DNA of 64,000 nucleotides from Pyrocephalus nanus (GCA_038380795.1 CM076267.1:8415501-8479500), one strand, 5' to 3'; shown: positions 13,501-27,321, numbered from the stretch's first letter. Translations and numbers: made by a program. The notes: generated from the letters alone by a model not told the origin.

Positions 13501-14364
13501 CATAAAGGACATACAATCAGCCAGCAAGCAACTTCTGTAGATTTTTAATTATTTTTCTTTGTCCTAGTTCATCTGTTGGTTCTTTGATGCCATAGAGGAA
13601 TAGATAGACAATGCAGCCTGGATTGCAAAATACAAATGCAAATTAAAAGTCACAGAGTAGGGTCTACATAACACAGCAGGCTGATCTAAAAGCTTTTCAT
13701 ACAGTGGCCATGGATCAAATCCTTGGAGCAGAGCAACCACTCAGTAAGACTGTAGGTGTTTCATCTTATTCTGGACCTGATATTTCATTCATGGTTCAGC
13801 ACATTACAGTTCCTTTGAGGCACTGCAGATTTGGGCAGATTTCAGAAGGAAGGTCCAAGTTTACCACTAGAAAGATGGTATTTGCTAAAATAATTAGTTA
13901 GTCCATGCTACTTGAATAAATAGGAAAATGTGATGTTTCACTGAATGAGAATAGCAGGTAAAAGCTGAGGACTGACATATTGAGCTTGTTTAGGGAAACC
14001 TCCCGTAACATGGGTAAGGCTTGTGCTCAATTCATCCTCAATTTTAAACCCAGATCTGTACCCTTGCAGAGCGGATATTTTTCATCTGATGTCAAGGAGC
14101 AAAGGTAGAATTTGCACTCTGTCACACAGTGCTCACTCCTTTGAGCACCCACACGGTGGGGAACATGAGGCCCAAGCATTTCAGCAGTACCTCTCACTCA
14201 AGGATTTTGAATCTATTAAATATGCCTGTCCCTGGTTACAAGGGGAAGGTTTAGCAGTGTACCAGGAGGGAAACTTGCAGTTTCTCTTCCTATCCTGGCT
14301 GGCTACTACAATCCTGGGTGACAGCTACTCAAATGTTGTGGGATTTTCACTCTTGCCTCTGGTC

Positions 14365-14383
14365 AAAAAAAAAAAAAAAAAAA
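14365..14383 (+). repeat. Poly-A run of 19
   Basis: Uninterrupted A run following 'ttgcctctggtc'. Confidence 0.95.
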
Positions 14384-14486
14384 TCAGTAAAATATTTTAT
14401 ATCAAAGACATAAATAAGACAATACCTTAATTTTACATGCACAACTTCATTTATTAGAGGTGTGTAAAATACACATTAAACCTGCT

Positions 14487-14526
14487 ATTCAGCATGATTA
14501 TATGCCATTCAGCATGGTTATATGCC
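14487..14526 (+). repeat. 20-base tandem duplication
   Basis: Two adjacent copies of attcagcatgattatatgcc, differing by a single A/G, with a partial third copy start (attc) following. Confidence 0.95.
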
Positions 14527-14584
14527 ATTCTGACTGCTTTACATGCTTCCAAGCCTCTTATTATTAGAGAGATTCATAATCTTT

Positions 14585-14760
14585 TATTAATGTATCCTCA
14601 AAAGACCTTGATGGCAAGGTAATGTTATTTCCTCCATTTCAAAATTTGTGGAAACAAGATAAAGGCAGATCAATATCCTAAAGTTAAATAGAAGACTTCA
14701 AGAACTTCACAGGAGATTATTCCAAGACATCAAGAACTAAAACCAGAAGTCCAGGTAGCA
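14585..14760 (+). mobile_element. Probable MIR-like SINE remnant
   Basis: Landmarks resembling MIR appear in order: 'tattaatgtatcctcaaaag', 'gcaaggtaatgttatttcct', 'ccatttcaaaatttgtggaa', 'acaagataaaggcagatcaa', and an end reading 'aactaaaaccagaagtccag'. The MIR equivalents are the 'taatcctcacaac', 'gaggtaggtattattat', 'ccattttacagatgaggaaa', 'ctgaggcagag' and 'aactggaaccagaagtcc' segments. The copy is more decayed than that at 31093 and includes several indels. Confidence 0.5.
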
Positions 14761-17700
14761 TGAACCTTTTGAAGAAACATCAATAAAATGAAGGCTGGTT
14801 AAGTTTAGAAAGAGATTTGATTATTGCCTGAATCCTAAAGGCTTTTAAAGAGAGATCAAGGAGACATTGGTCTAGGAAGGCAAATGAAGTTAAAGTTGTT
14901 TTCACTTTTGTGGAAGAAGGGTGAACTTACTGACCTTTGGATGCTTCACTGATCTAAGCTGAAAACCTCCCTGTGCCTTCTGAGTTGCTTGAGTCCAGAT
15001 ATACACAACATAACCCATCAAGGATGATCTCAGTGGGAGCTCAACACATCCCAAAGTCATCCTTTTAAAGTCAATGCAGCCTGCTACAGTGATCACTGGA
15101 GTAGGTAAATTCGGGTTCAACCCACGTAGTCTGTTATAATTCAACACAGCTCAAAGTTATAGGCCACTGCTGTTGGTGGGTAATTCAAATAGTGTAATTA
15201 TGCTGTACAGCACATATTAAAAACAACAGTGATGCACTGGCTTGTTTTAAAATTAAGAAATAGTAGTCATTACAGATCTGAGCCTCAAAATACAGAGCAT
15301 CTGCAGATGCTACTGAGTTCTTCTGGAGTTATAATAAGCTCACTGCATCTGTAAATTAGACTTTTACACGTCTGGCCACTGTGGTGATTATAGTTGTTAT
15401 TAAAAGAGAGCTCAGAAGATCTAAATAAAACACACAATGATGTTCTTCGTCATTCACTTATTTCTTTCCTGTAGCAGGCTGCTGTACTGCTCAGAAAAAA
15501 TAAAATACAATTACGGATGATAGCATAAAACTTAATTAGCTTTACAAGAACACATTAAGCAACACACCAGATGCTAATGAAATCCTGAAAGTCCATTTTG
15601 TAATGAAGCACATATGTACTAACATATTTTAATTTCAAACTGGTTTAGGGATTACAAAAGGAAATTGGAAGTTACAACCTCAGGACTGCACACAGACATG
15701 CAAGAAGCAAAGTATTATTGTGAGTAGGATTTATCACTATCAACAATAAAAAAAACCATGCATAGCCAGTGCATTCATCAAATTATAACGACTATGACAG
15801 CTGGTAAGACTACTGGTAAGTTCCCTGATGATAAAAAGGCAGAAACCACTGGTAGTCTGATGGTAGCCTATGAAAGCCTCAAGCAAAAAGATTTGTAACC
15901 CATTTGATGAAAAGTGACTGAAGATCTGCAAAAAGGGAGACATGATCAAAGGATTAAGCCAGGAAAATTATCTATTTAAAATCCTTTAAAGATACCAGTG
16001 TGATGCTCTTAAGACTTCTATTTCTGCTCAAATGTAAAGTATCTCTCCAAGGACCCAGCTCAAAGACAATCAGAGTCACTGAGAACCATAAATTTCGAAT
16101 AATCCTGAGGATGTCAGTAAATACTGTCATTGCATTGCCCTTTTAGAGGGCAAATGAAACCAGCTTATGGTCTTCAGCTCTCCAGTAAGCCCAGAGCAGG
16201 TAGGCATTGAGTCAGACCGTGCCTTGTCCCAAGTTCTCCTTTATTGCTGGACCTCCCACCAGTAAATGGAGCCTGTCTTACTGCCCCTGCCTGGAAAGCT
16301 CCAATGTAGTGTTTCTGGTCAAAATAAATAGAGGAACTCAAAGACAAGATTTATGATGACCTCACCTCTTACTAAGTAGGGCTTTGCTGCTGGGATAGCC
16401 TGAGTTGTTTTGTGTGTCTTTGAGTTGCCGTGGTACTTCTGAACAGGGTACTCAGCAGGGGCAGATGCCTACAATGGTTGGGAGCAACCAAGTGACCATT
16501 TCAGGATTGCTGGGCAAGGATTTGCAAAGCTCAAGTGGCTGCTTCATACTTCTAAGTGCATCAAAAGCTACAGTTCTACCCAAAGTGAACAGAAATAAAA
16601 CAATTAAAAATGAGTCTGTGTTTGAATATCTGATCCTTTAACTGTTGATTCAGCGTTTTATGACACAGATATCTCTGTAGACATATTGTGGCACTGCACA
16701 GCCTGTGTTAATATTCTGACTGTGATAAGGTAAAGTCTCTTTATTCTTGAAGAAAAAAAAAAAGATCACCAAACAAAACCAACCCAGAAACAAACCATAA
16801 ATAAGCTGACTGTATTTTACAGCAATCCTCCAGGACACCCCACACCTAATCCCAGTTGATATTTCAGATGCTAACACAGTAAATATTTTTAAGGACTGAA
16901 GTAATGCAGCAACTCTAGCAACTGAATTGATGCTTAAAAGCACAGTTATTGTTTCTTTCTACTATTTCAAAACAGTTTGAAGCTCTTTGAAGTAACTGTA
17001 AAAAACTGCTACAGGAACTCACACCATGACCACTGTCCAGAGTTACATTAGTGCAGTAATTTGGACAGCTCCCAATTCTCTACAGAATGTGGAAGAGTTT
17101 TTACAAATATTATCTAATAAAAATGGATTTTTTCAGGCATAGGTGGAACATAAAGAGTCACCTAACAGCTCTATGTGAAGCTGAATGAGTGCAACACAAG
17201 AGAACAAAATGGACAAAACACATTTTTTTTAAAAATAATGAAAAGTAAACCCAGGAAGTTCTTCCGCATTTTTGGATAGGCAGTTATGTTATTATGCAGT
17301 TCTCCTTTTCCCCCCTCCTCTTAATGTATTGATTTTTCTTTCCTGCTAATGAACTAGGCACTCTGACAAATGTAAACATCCCAGAGTCCAGTAACTTCAA
17401 TTCACAAACCTACTAGGAAACCTTTAACAGAGATATTCTGCAGTATTCACAAAATGCTTATTTTACTAGCCACTTGTTAATGCCCAAGTGCATAAATGCA
17501 TATAATTGCTCAAGTCCTCCATAAGCCACTTTTACCTGGTTGAAGAACTTGGACAACTTGTTTGACTTATTCTGTACTCACATTCTCAGCATGAGCTGGA
17601 AACAGGCCAGAGGAATAAACTACCCAACAGATGTTAATTGTGCACTACACCACACTGCATGACTCCACATCCTACACAGCTTTAAATATTGCAATTACTC

Positions 17701-20700
17701 AAAGATACAAGGGCAGGCTCTCCAAACAGCCTTTCACACCTTAAAAAATTCTTTCGGGAAACATGCAAGGAAGCAAGACAAAGTTAAGAACTTAATGCAA
17801 AACACACAAACAATAGTGATGCTCCCAAAAAGCTCTCCCCAGCTCTTTCATGCTTTATACCAAGCAAAGCAGACAGAGGTTCAGAAAAATGCAAGTTAAG
17901 AGATTTTTGGAGGGAGGATAATGAGAACTGAAAAGAAGTCAGCAGACTCAGGAAAATCAAAGAGGTTTATGTTCCACAGCAGCAATGGTGTGGCAGGGAC
18001 CCTCCACAGACCTCTGGCTGCATGGGGGTGGGATGGAAATTTATGGATCCAAACCCTCACTCTACTGTTTGTGAATTTGAATTCTACATCTGCATTTGCA
18101 AATATCTCCACATTAGGTCTGAATGAGTACCAGAGAGACATCTAAAGTCCCAGCCTGTATTCTCTAATTAAACATCACCTTCTCTCACAGCAGTTTTTGC
18201 TTGAGAATCTTTAGATAAAAGCTATTTGACTTACATTCTCCCTTCCTTTCTACACAAGGCATTCATCTTGTCTGAGACATCATTGCTTTGGATATTTTTT
18301 AAAAGCATCTTTCACTCCATCTGTATACAAGTTATGCACAATAGGAGCCTGATCTCTGTTTGGGTATCATTTTGATTTCTCCCCTCTATTGCCCTTTAAA
18401 GAAGATCCAATAAAAAGACTGAAAAATCTGAAAGAATTTTTTAGGCTCAAATATTTCTCTTCTCAACCTCGTTTTAGTTGTCAAGCAAACATAAACTTTA
18501 AAGAGAAAGCGTTTTCCAGAACTGTTCTTTTGATGAAAAAATAAATTAGTTTTCTTTTAGAGACGGCTATCCAAGTATAATTAGATAGGTTTACAAAATA
18601 TATTTATTTTCCCTCAAGTGGAAACCATATTGTAAAAGGGATTTGAATGTGTAACTTCTAAGCAGAATCAAAAGAGCTTATCGAAATACAAGTCTTTTAT
18701 TGTCTGACAGGCATGGAAATTTTGTCTGAGTAGAGATTGATCTGATGCCAGCTTGCTGCAATTAGAAAGTAATTAGCATTCTTTCAAACTGAGGGCCAGA
18801 AGAATGGCCTAAGGATGACATTCAGTTCAGTGAATAAGCAAGAAAATTTGTCTCTCCTGCTTCTGAATAAGTGGTGACAGAATCCAGGAATTGGTGAATG
18901 TTTTATAAACCACCTGTTACCTCAAGGCCAAGCCCAACACATATAAACAGAGAACTTTTCACTCGGTGAACACAGTATTTTGACAAAGTCATACTAGTCT
19001 ACTCTTCTAGTAGGTTTTTTTGATTAGCCAACAGCTCTTCTTGCTCTTTTAAGATGCTGCTCTATTGGGTTTTTTGAGTAAGAAAGCTCAGCTCACTTAT
19101 GCACTAAGGATGGCAACACTATGAAGACAACCAGCCCTCATATCCTGTAAGTTTTAGTTTAATTCTTTGTACAGAGTTTTTTTTTTTTATTTTGGCTCTT
19201 TTTCAGGGTTTGTTTTCACTTCAGACTCTGTGCAAAGGTATGAAGCAGCCTTGAACGAGCAGCAAAGTCTTCTGCACCTTCACAAAATACCCTAAATCTT
19301 TAAATACAACTTACTGAATTAATTCTCCTTACACAAACACCAAACACCATGAGCTACTGCTGTAACCAACAGCAGTAAATCCAGACACAAATACTCTACT
19401 CATACTCTGCTCATCACCTCATACTTCTGTTTCCCTGCTTGGCATGCTGTTAGGAAACTAGCTGGAAGTACAGAAACCAAGAACACAAATATCTGAGTTT
19501 CTCAAGAAACTCAAGTTTCTTTATATATTGAAAAGAAACAAAAATTCAAACCAGTGATCTTTCAGCTGTTTTGTTGCAAGTTTTATATTTTTATGCCTAA
19601 ACCTGGAAAGAATGGAGAGATTAGAAGACAAGGGGTCACTGATTCTCCACTAAAAGTAGTATCTACTAGGCCATGCTTTCTCTCAGTATCATCTTTGAAC
19701 ATTTTTTTTCCTGGAACAAGCGAAACAAAGAGAATGAATTACAGTGTGCTATAAACCTTATTTTCTCTGAAAACTGATGTTCTGGCAAGAGCTCAAACCA
19801 TCATCTCATTTAAGAAAAATAATTTAAAAAGAAAAAAACAAACAAACAAAAAAAAACCACAACAAAAAAAGCAAACAAACAAACAAAAAAAAAGGGGAAA
19901 AAAAAAAGAAAAAAAATAAAAGAAAGCGTAGGAGGGTACTTAGTAACTTTGTATAGGAAAAACCTGTATCATTTTCTTGGAAAACTGGCTTTTAGGAAGA
20001 TGGTAAAGGCTGCTATAGCCACTAATGGAAGGCAAAATAAGTAAGAGCTATGGTCATTATGGGTGAAGAATGCAATTTAGAGTGGACATACTTCTAAGAA
20101 TCATGTAGGATACCCAAGGGAAGCAGAAGTGAACTAAAGAATGACAGAAAGAAAGAATGAAATGAACCAGCACACAAAAAGAGAAAGTCCCCCCAAGCTT
20201 ACCCTGTGCCTTGAACAGCTGTGACAGAGCTCTAGGATTTTACATTAGAGACCACCTGGAGAAATCACAAAAAGTAAATCCCTGGTTGCTAATTTTTTCA
20301 TGTGGTATTTCCTTGCTATTTTTATTTCACTCAAGAGCATAATTATAATGTCACATCAAGATGAGCTTTCTGGCTAAAACTTGGTCAGGATTTGTACCTA
20401 CACTGAAGTTAATGACATTGCCTTTCAAGGATGACAAGTTACTTGGTAAATAATTACATGTAACCATGAAACAAATTAACATTAAACCCTCAGTTGTACC
20501 TCCCTGTCGTGGGGCTGCACTGCAACCTCAGCGACCCTCCATGCAAACACTCTCCTAGAAGAGGTCAGGTAGAAAATGGATCTACCAAAAATCCAGAGAA
20601 GAACACAAAAAACTCCCTCTGTTATGAGTGAAACTGGGGGCTAGAGACTGAGGATTAGCATAAATAAGTTTAACAAACAAAGACACACATTTGAATCTAC

Positions 20701-20705
20701 ATGAG
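14761..20705. other. Unique DNA with CNE-like blocks, no gene recognised
   Basis: No exon or RNA gene is supported. The interval includes stretches with many ATTA/TAAT homeodomain core motifs (about 15480-15620 and 18700-18800) that resemble conserved non-coding DNA, and an A-rich/(CAAA)n low-complexity region at 19811-19926. Confidence 0.5.
19811..19926. repeat. A-rich / (CAAA)n low-complexity tract
   Basis: Over 100 bases dominated by A with interspersed CAAA units (aaacaaacaaacaaa twice) and short G interruptions (aaaaggggaaaa). No element head is visible upstream, so a retrotransposon tail is not established. Confidence 0.93.
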
Positions 20706-20912
20706 TGCTTAATTTCTGGAACATGCTACCATAAAAAGCTATGAATTCATCATGTTTTGCTGGATTCAAATCAAGGCTGAAGACCCCTGTAGAATATACA
20801 CCGTGATGGAGCTGAACTTAACAGGTTAAACATAAGATAAAATTCTATGGCCTCTGCTACACAAGGTCAGAGTAAACGATCAAATGTCCCAGTTTGTCCC
20901 TAAAAGCTATGG
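20706..20912 (+). mobile_element. Ancient CR1/L3-like LINE 3' tail
   Basis: A strongly diverged copy of the old CR1/L3-type 3' region, in plus orientation. The recognisable order is: 'aatttctggaacatgctacc' (consensus-like 'aatttgtggaact..ctacc'), 'ctggattcaaatcaaggctg', and finally 'ctatggcctctgctacacaa', 'ggtcagagtaaacgatcaaa' and 'tgtccc', which parallels the consensus end 'ctatggcctgtgttatgcag' then 'aggtcagactagatgatc'. No reading frame remains. The degree of decay implies an insertion well before the better-preserved CR1 at 46951. Confidence 0.62.
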
Positions 20913-23900
20913 TTGTGTAATAAGAATAATTTCTGAAGCAATGGAATGAAAGAAAGGCATAACACTGATGAGGATAAAAGGCTCCTTTTTCAATTTTATA
21001 CCCACAGCAAGGAGATTTATGGTCTAAACTAACCTTTCAATGATCACAAATGGCCCTTTTTAATGACAACCCCCTCCCCAATAACGAAACAATTAGACAG
21101 TTAAGAATAAATTTCCCAGAACTAATGGTTTAAAAGACCAAAAATATTAAATGAGTTGTTACAATAACTGTGTAATTATTTTCTTTTTTCCTACAAAAGA
21201 AAATGCTTGTTGCATCTTTGAAAAACCCACTTTGCTGACAGACTGTTTCATCTCTCTGTGAATGTAGAAAATAGGTTCACTTGCAAACTTTGCTGATTAT
21301 TTTACTTAACTTACACACAACTTTAAAACAGAAATAAAACAAGACAAAATCCAAAAGAAAAAAAGGTGGCTCTTCTAGAATAACTGATTAGAGTATTTGA
21401 CCAGTTTAGTAAAATACCCTAAAACTTACCAGCTTTAAAGAGAAAGCGTGCAATCCCCTCTAGAGCAGATTGTTCTATTTTCCTTGACTATCTAAGCAAG
21501 TAGAAAGATAATTATTTCCACCCTTCACTTCCAGTTTCCAACAGCATTTTCCAGCCTTCACAGGCTTTCTTGGGCAAAGATCAAAGGAGCACCACAGAGA
21601 ACAAGGTGAGAATGGGAAACACAGCCAACTGTGAGGCTTCAGCTACTTTTCCTGAATATTGATACAGCCAGAAACTAAGTTGAGAACAGATATTTTTGGA
21701 TGGGAATGAAGGGAGCTGCGTGAGCAGAGAGAAAGGAAACCAAGACATCAGCTTGGAAGTAGCTCCCACAGCCTTAGAAACACATTTGACATGACAGAGA
21801 AAGATTTAGCTTCAGTGTAGTTTGAAAGCAGCTGAGAAATGCAAGGGATTCATGTATCCCTGGTTTTACTCTCATTGTGTTCAGAACAACAGGTGGTTTT
21901 GCTTTCTTTTTTTTTTTTTAATTAAATAAGATTGCACATGAGAAACAACCAACTTCCTTAATAACCTAACAAAAACAACCCATGAGACCCAGAGATTTTT
22001 ACCTGTATCAAATGGAAACAGGGGATAATACAGCTATAAGTTTAAGTTTTAATAATTGGATATTGTAATAAGACTGATATCTCTGCATGTCCTAGGGATC
22101 ACAATTTCTTTTGGCAATAAAACATTCAGAATGGTTATGGCAGGCGTTATGAATGTTTATTAACATAACAGTACATTCTGGTTCCACAACATGCAGGATG
22201 TGTATAATGGTGCTACATGCATTATTCATATTAGTCAAGACCAAAATAATTCCCTGCTTCAGTCTTATGGATTCATAATTTAAGATGAAGGGACAGATTC
22301 TCTCTTACAGAGATGTTTATTCTGCTCTTAGTTAAGTTCATTTGAGTCTCTCAGAGACACAAAGCAGAGAAATGTGACCTAACATATCAATCAATATGAA
22401 AAATAGTTAACAGCATTTCTAAGTGCCCTGACAATCTCAGAATTAAAAGCAACACCACAGCCCCTCTTCTTATGCAAAATATCATGTGTTAAACAAAACA
22501 GATGGAAAATAACACTATTTAAAATAACAGATTAATAAATTGAGAGTAAGAACACAAAGTCAGAAACCTTTTGTTTCTTATTGTTGCTCTGTTCTCTCTC
22601 GTAGATCTAAATTTAGAAACAAACTAGCCTAACTTATTTTTGTGAGCTTAGAGAATTTAAATAACAAGGACTGGATAAGGATGAAGTTTCAATCTCGTAA
22701 CTATGTCTGCCTGAACATTAAATAAATGTTGACAGATCCCTACCAAGATGCTGTAATACCAATCAAAATGTCATCTGCGGCCAGTCCTGTCTCAGCAACT
22801 CCCATGTCTTGACCAACTGAAGGGATGACAATGGTCTTCTTAGTAGCTTTCCTGTCTTTTTATACAGGGCACTACAAAATAAATTCCACTAAAGACTATA
22901 TTGAAATATTGATTGTGTACCAGGAATATTTATCAATTTAGATTCTTCTTAAGCATTATAGGACAGCAAATACTATTGTGTTATATATATTGATCTATTG
23001 CTTATAAGTTCAGTTTTTGATCAGGCATACTACTCAGGAATTTCAGTGACAAACTGTCCAAAGCATGCAGCTAAAAAAAAAAAAAAAATCCTCATAAAGA
23101 AGATCAGAAATGCTTCATTCTGATATTTTCAGAAATAATATTTGAATTTTTATCTTAAAAAATGCAAAAAAAATTAATTTTTGTTTAGGGAAAGAAAATA
23201 GGGGGTTTTTTAATTGTATCAGTCCAAAACAACTGATGTGGAAAGCCACAGCATTAATAAGAGGATTAGTGACAGATTGTAGACATTGGGAAAAAAAGGA
23301 TAAGAAACAGAATATGAACATAGTGAACCTGACCATAGTATTAACATCTAATATCAAGGACTATCCTGAGGCAGATGACAAAAACAGGTGTGGATGCTTC
23401 ACATAACTCCCAAAATGGTAGACTGGTCTAACCTGTTCTTATATCCCTTCCCGCTTTTTGCCTAACAATTTCCACTATGAATCTCTTAAAATATGACTCA
23501 CAGTTTTTTAAGATATTTAATTATCTACTATTTTATGCAGGAATATTAGGTGCACATGATGTGGGAACTGACAATCCAAGTTCCCCACAGAGTATCAGTT
23601 TTAAGCAATCAAAGCAACTCTCAGTGCAGTTTTGATACATAAAGCCCTGCACGTTTCCCTGTAGCTGGGCAACCTTCATTGCTGCACCCCAGCTCACAAA
23701 GGCTGCTCTGGGTGATCATCTGAATAGCTGTTGCTTCCAGGAGGCACAAGTCAGATGCCAGTTTGAAACAACAGTCCTGAGACCACTTCATAACGTGTGC
23801 CGTTTATACATCTCTCTCCAGAGTTTTAAAATCTGCTTTATAAGCATTCGGTTTGACAGGTGTTTTGATGTAGAAATCATACCCATAAATTATGTGTAAA

Positions 23901-26900
23901 ATCACTTTGGTGCCTGACAACAAGCAGAGAGAAAGGATGCCACTTATCTAAAATGACACAAAGGACGACCTTGTTCTGTCCTTGGATGCAGCACAGACAC
24001 GCTCAGGGCTGGCTGTCCTGCAGTGATGCAGAGGGAAGGGATCTGCCCTGGCTGGACCAAGGCAGGAACAACTCCCTCTGCCACCAATTCCCAGTCTGCC
24101 ATGGGCTTGCTGTTGACAAACCTCGTGTCCCATTTCTAAAAGATGCCTTTAAACATTCCTTCATTTGGTTTCCATCAAACAGAGTCTGAAACTCATATCT
24201 ATCCACAAAACATTGTGCCCATTAGATATCAAGCGCAAATCAGAGAAAAAATTGTGAATCCTTTCCACTGCAATAGCCAGAACACATCTGCCCCACATTT
24301 TTATTTTATTTCAGAGTATACTCAATATTTCAGGTTTTGGAGCACAGCAGTGGCATTTTTCCAAGTCCAAATCCAATTAGTCTTTTCATTATGTAACTGC
24401 AATGCAAAGTATAAAAATATAGTTTATTGCTTTTTATTACCATTTATTTAATCTGGGTGTAACTAAAATTGCTTATATGATCATTTATGTAGGAGATGTT
24501 GTTTCATAGTTTTACAGATCACACAATTTGATTTTGTTTCCATTTTTTATTAGAGACTGAAAACAGTGGAACAAAAAAAGTTTATTTACTACTTCCAGTT
24601 GAGAACTGAAGTTCCCACCTGAGTCAACAAACCACCCCCAGTGAGCTGGTGCGTGTGTGGTGTCAGGACTATACTGGAATATACACGTGTGCTTAAATAG
24701 AAACATATTAAAACTTTGTCATCAGGAACATAGTCAAGTAAGCTCTGTGGTGTCTGAAGTAAAAAAAAAAGCCAAATTTCAGAACTGCAAAGGGAATTTC
24801 AGCAGAGAACAATGGCAGAGTTGCTGTTCAAGCCCTCAATACAGCGCTTCTGATCATCATGATAAAATAGTTGAGATTCTGCAGCTGGGCTTTAATGGAT
24901 ATGATGTGACAGACATTACTGGAGGGAAAAAAATATCTGCATGTATTTATTTTCTTTTGGCTCATAAGCATTTCTAAGAAGTCCAGAATTTTTATCTTTT
25001 TCTCTCCTGAAATTTATTTTGCTGCACAGGGGTTCTGTTTTGGTTGTTAAGATCAACCCCTTCCCCAGCTCTGCAGGAGAAGCAAAAAGTGCAATCTGCA
25101 GTTTTGGACAAAATTCCTGTGCACGGTATAAGTTAATTCAGCTCTAGATCTGCAGTAGCATTACACAGTTTTTGCAGCTTAATGTTTAAGAAGTAACACA
25201 GACAAATTGCTCTCATTTTTAAGAAAGCTGAGTGTCATGTTTGGGAATTTTTAAATGAGCAGCAAAGCACTCTGACAAAAATGCTACCACAGCGGTTTAT
25301 ATTTTTAGTTTAGTAGTATTTCAGACAATTTAAAGTTTCTTTAAAAGAAAAACAGGGAGGGGAGTCACCTATCCTGTGACCTGTGCTCCATAACACACCT
25401 AAAAAGAAATTGGGATCCACAAACCTGACCATTCAGCCCCACCAGCAACAAAATTCTTCTCTCTCCAGAATCATCTGTGGTGTTGAACAGTTTGTTTGGC
25501 ACATATGCTCTCTGAGTGTGAAGTCATTCCAGTGAAATGAAAGACAGTCTGGTGTAGCTCATTCATTAATTTTCACAGCAGTTGGTGCCCTGTTGGCATT
25601 TCAAATTAACATGAGGAAAAGTTCAAGAGATTTAACTTCATTTCAAATCATGTCTACTATGATTTTCAAGAAATGTTACAAATAGATTAAATTGCATTAG
25701 CAAAAGCTAATTGCAGAGCAGAAGAGAAGAATATTAAATGCTAAGTACCAAACTAACATAATTTTACCAGCTGAATCATACCCTACATGAAAGCTCACAC
25801 TGAAGTAGCCACAGTGGTGACTGAGTTTCCATGCAAGGCTGAAGTCCCTAAAGGTGCTGGCTGCAAGTATTAAATGACAACTTGAAAAGAAAGGATTTCA
25901 GTCCTGTTCATTGCAAAGCTCCAGGCCCTGCCAGACTTCTCTGCAATTGGATCCAGGGTCTAAATAAACCTGGGTTTGTGTATAATAATCAGCTCTTCAA
26001 GGCTACTGAAAAACTGCAGAGCTTTAAAAACATGCAGAGCTCTTATGATGGGGCTGGAGTTTCCTAGCACTTGCCTTCAGCCATTAATTTTCAAAACAGT
26101 TTTTACGCTAAACTATCCTGATCTGACCATGAAATAGGGAACTTACATTAAAAGTCCTGCAATCTCAAGTGTAATTGCCGCTCCTTATTCACTGCTGCAG
26201 TGGTAGGTTTTTGTCCTTTAAGGTCACAAATGACTCAGGAAATACATCCATTCAAGAAAACTGTCCATTTGTTGATGGAGGGAATTAAAACACATCAGTT
26301 TTTTCCTTAGAACGGAATATCCAAAGCACTTTTTGCCTTTTTTCCTTCCATGGTGTGTGGGGAATTTCTGTGTGAAAATGGTGCATTTCCAATGAAAAAC
26401 TTGATAACACAAAAAGAAGAAATAAAGGTGATAACACTGGAGAAACTTAAGAATTGTAGCCTGGCATTATCTAATTACAAATCAGGGAGCTATTAATGAA
26501 GTTGGATAAGAACTGACAAAAGGACAGAGTTACAATCACCTAATTTAGATAATTGCAATTAAGCATCTCCCTTCTATATAACGCACAGAAATAGGTTCTT
26601 CAGTGCTGTGGTTTCTCCTTCTCTGTGAAAGAATCATAAGTGTTTATTTCTCTCACTGCCTACTTTATTTTCCCATTTTCCAGAATCCAGGATGACATCC
26701 AAAGCCAGGTCAGCTCAATCCTACTCTCTGGTATATGGATGCCACTGAGAAGCCAAAATGAGGCACTGGCATCCTTGAGAGATGGCACCAAATGCATATT
26801 TATGAGGTTAGAGGAAAGGATGAAATTCATCAGTTTTCCAGAAAGAATCTAGCCAAGGGCAGGACCTACACTGCAGTGGCACCACATCACTCAGGTGTGT

Positions 26901-27171
26901 TGATAAAATAGACGAGTACTCACAGGAACAGGGCATTTCCTTGAAATTATTCTGGCCTTATTTTTTCCTCAAAAAGAGCATGATTTCTTGCTGAAACAGC
27001 AGCAGGAGCTATGGAATCTGTGTGACCAGGTAAATTCAAAGCTGAGTTAGATGAAGAAACAGTAAATATCCAATGGTGCTTCACAAATACTGCATGCAAC
27101 AGGAGTGGAAGCAAACATCTGTAAGGGAGACATTTTATGCTTGTTACATTCAAAGCATGGGAGGGAACACT

Positions 27172-27192
27172 GTGAGTACATTTGAGTACATT
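27172..27192 (+). repeat. Short tandem duplication
   Basis: The unit gagtacattt is repeated with one base between copies (gagtacatttgagtacattt). Confidence 0.85.
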
Positions 27193-27321
27193 TCTGAGCT
27201 CAGCAGACACAGAAGGACTGCTTTGGTTTGTTTTCAAAGTAGAAGCTGAGTAAACAGAATCATTATAACAGCTCACTGTTTGCTAAGACTGCAGACCCAA
27301 GAAATGAAGCCATAAGTTTAT

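Larger units (their letters stand above)
9940..14484. other. Unique DNA, no gene recognised
   Basis: Contents are a TG-rich low-complexity tract (10451-10510), a 19-base poly-A run (14365-14383) and otherwise unique sequence. A 135-codon open frame (14023-14430) ends in the poly-A tract and is of chance length and composition. Confidence 0.55.

Noticed and set aside
14023..14430. 135-codon plus-strand open frame.
   Set aside because: Runs into a poly-A tract giving a lysine run and shows no family resemblance; chance length.
15108..15130. gggttcaacccac resembles a tRNA T-arm/B box.
   Set aside because: No acceptor stem, anticodon arm or A box fits around it, and the B-box end is not consensus.
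17369..17382. tgtaaacatccc matches the start of miR-30.
   Set aside because: The downstream sequence lacks the complementary arm of a miR-30 precursor.
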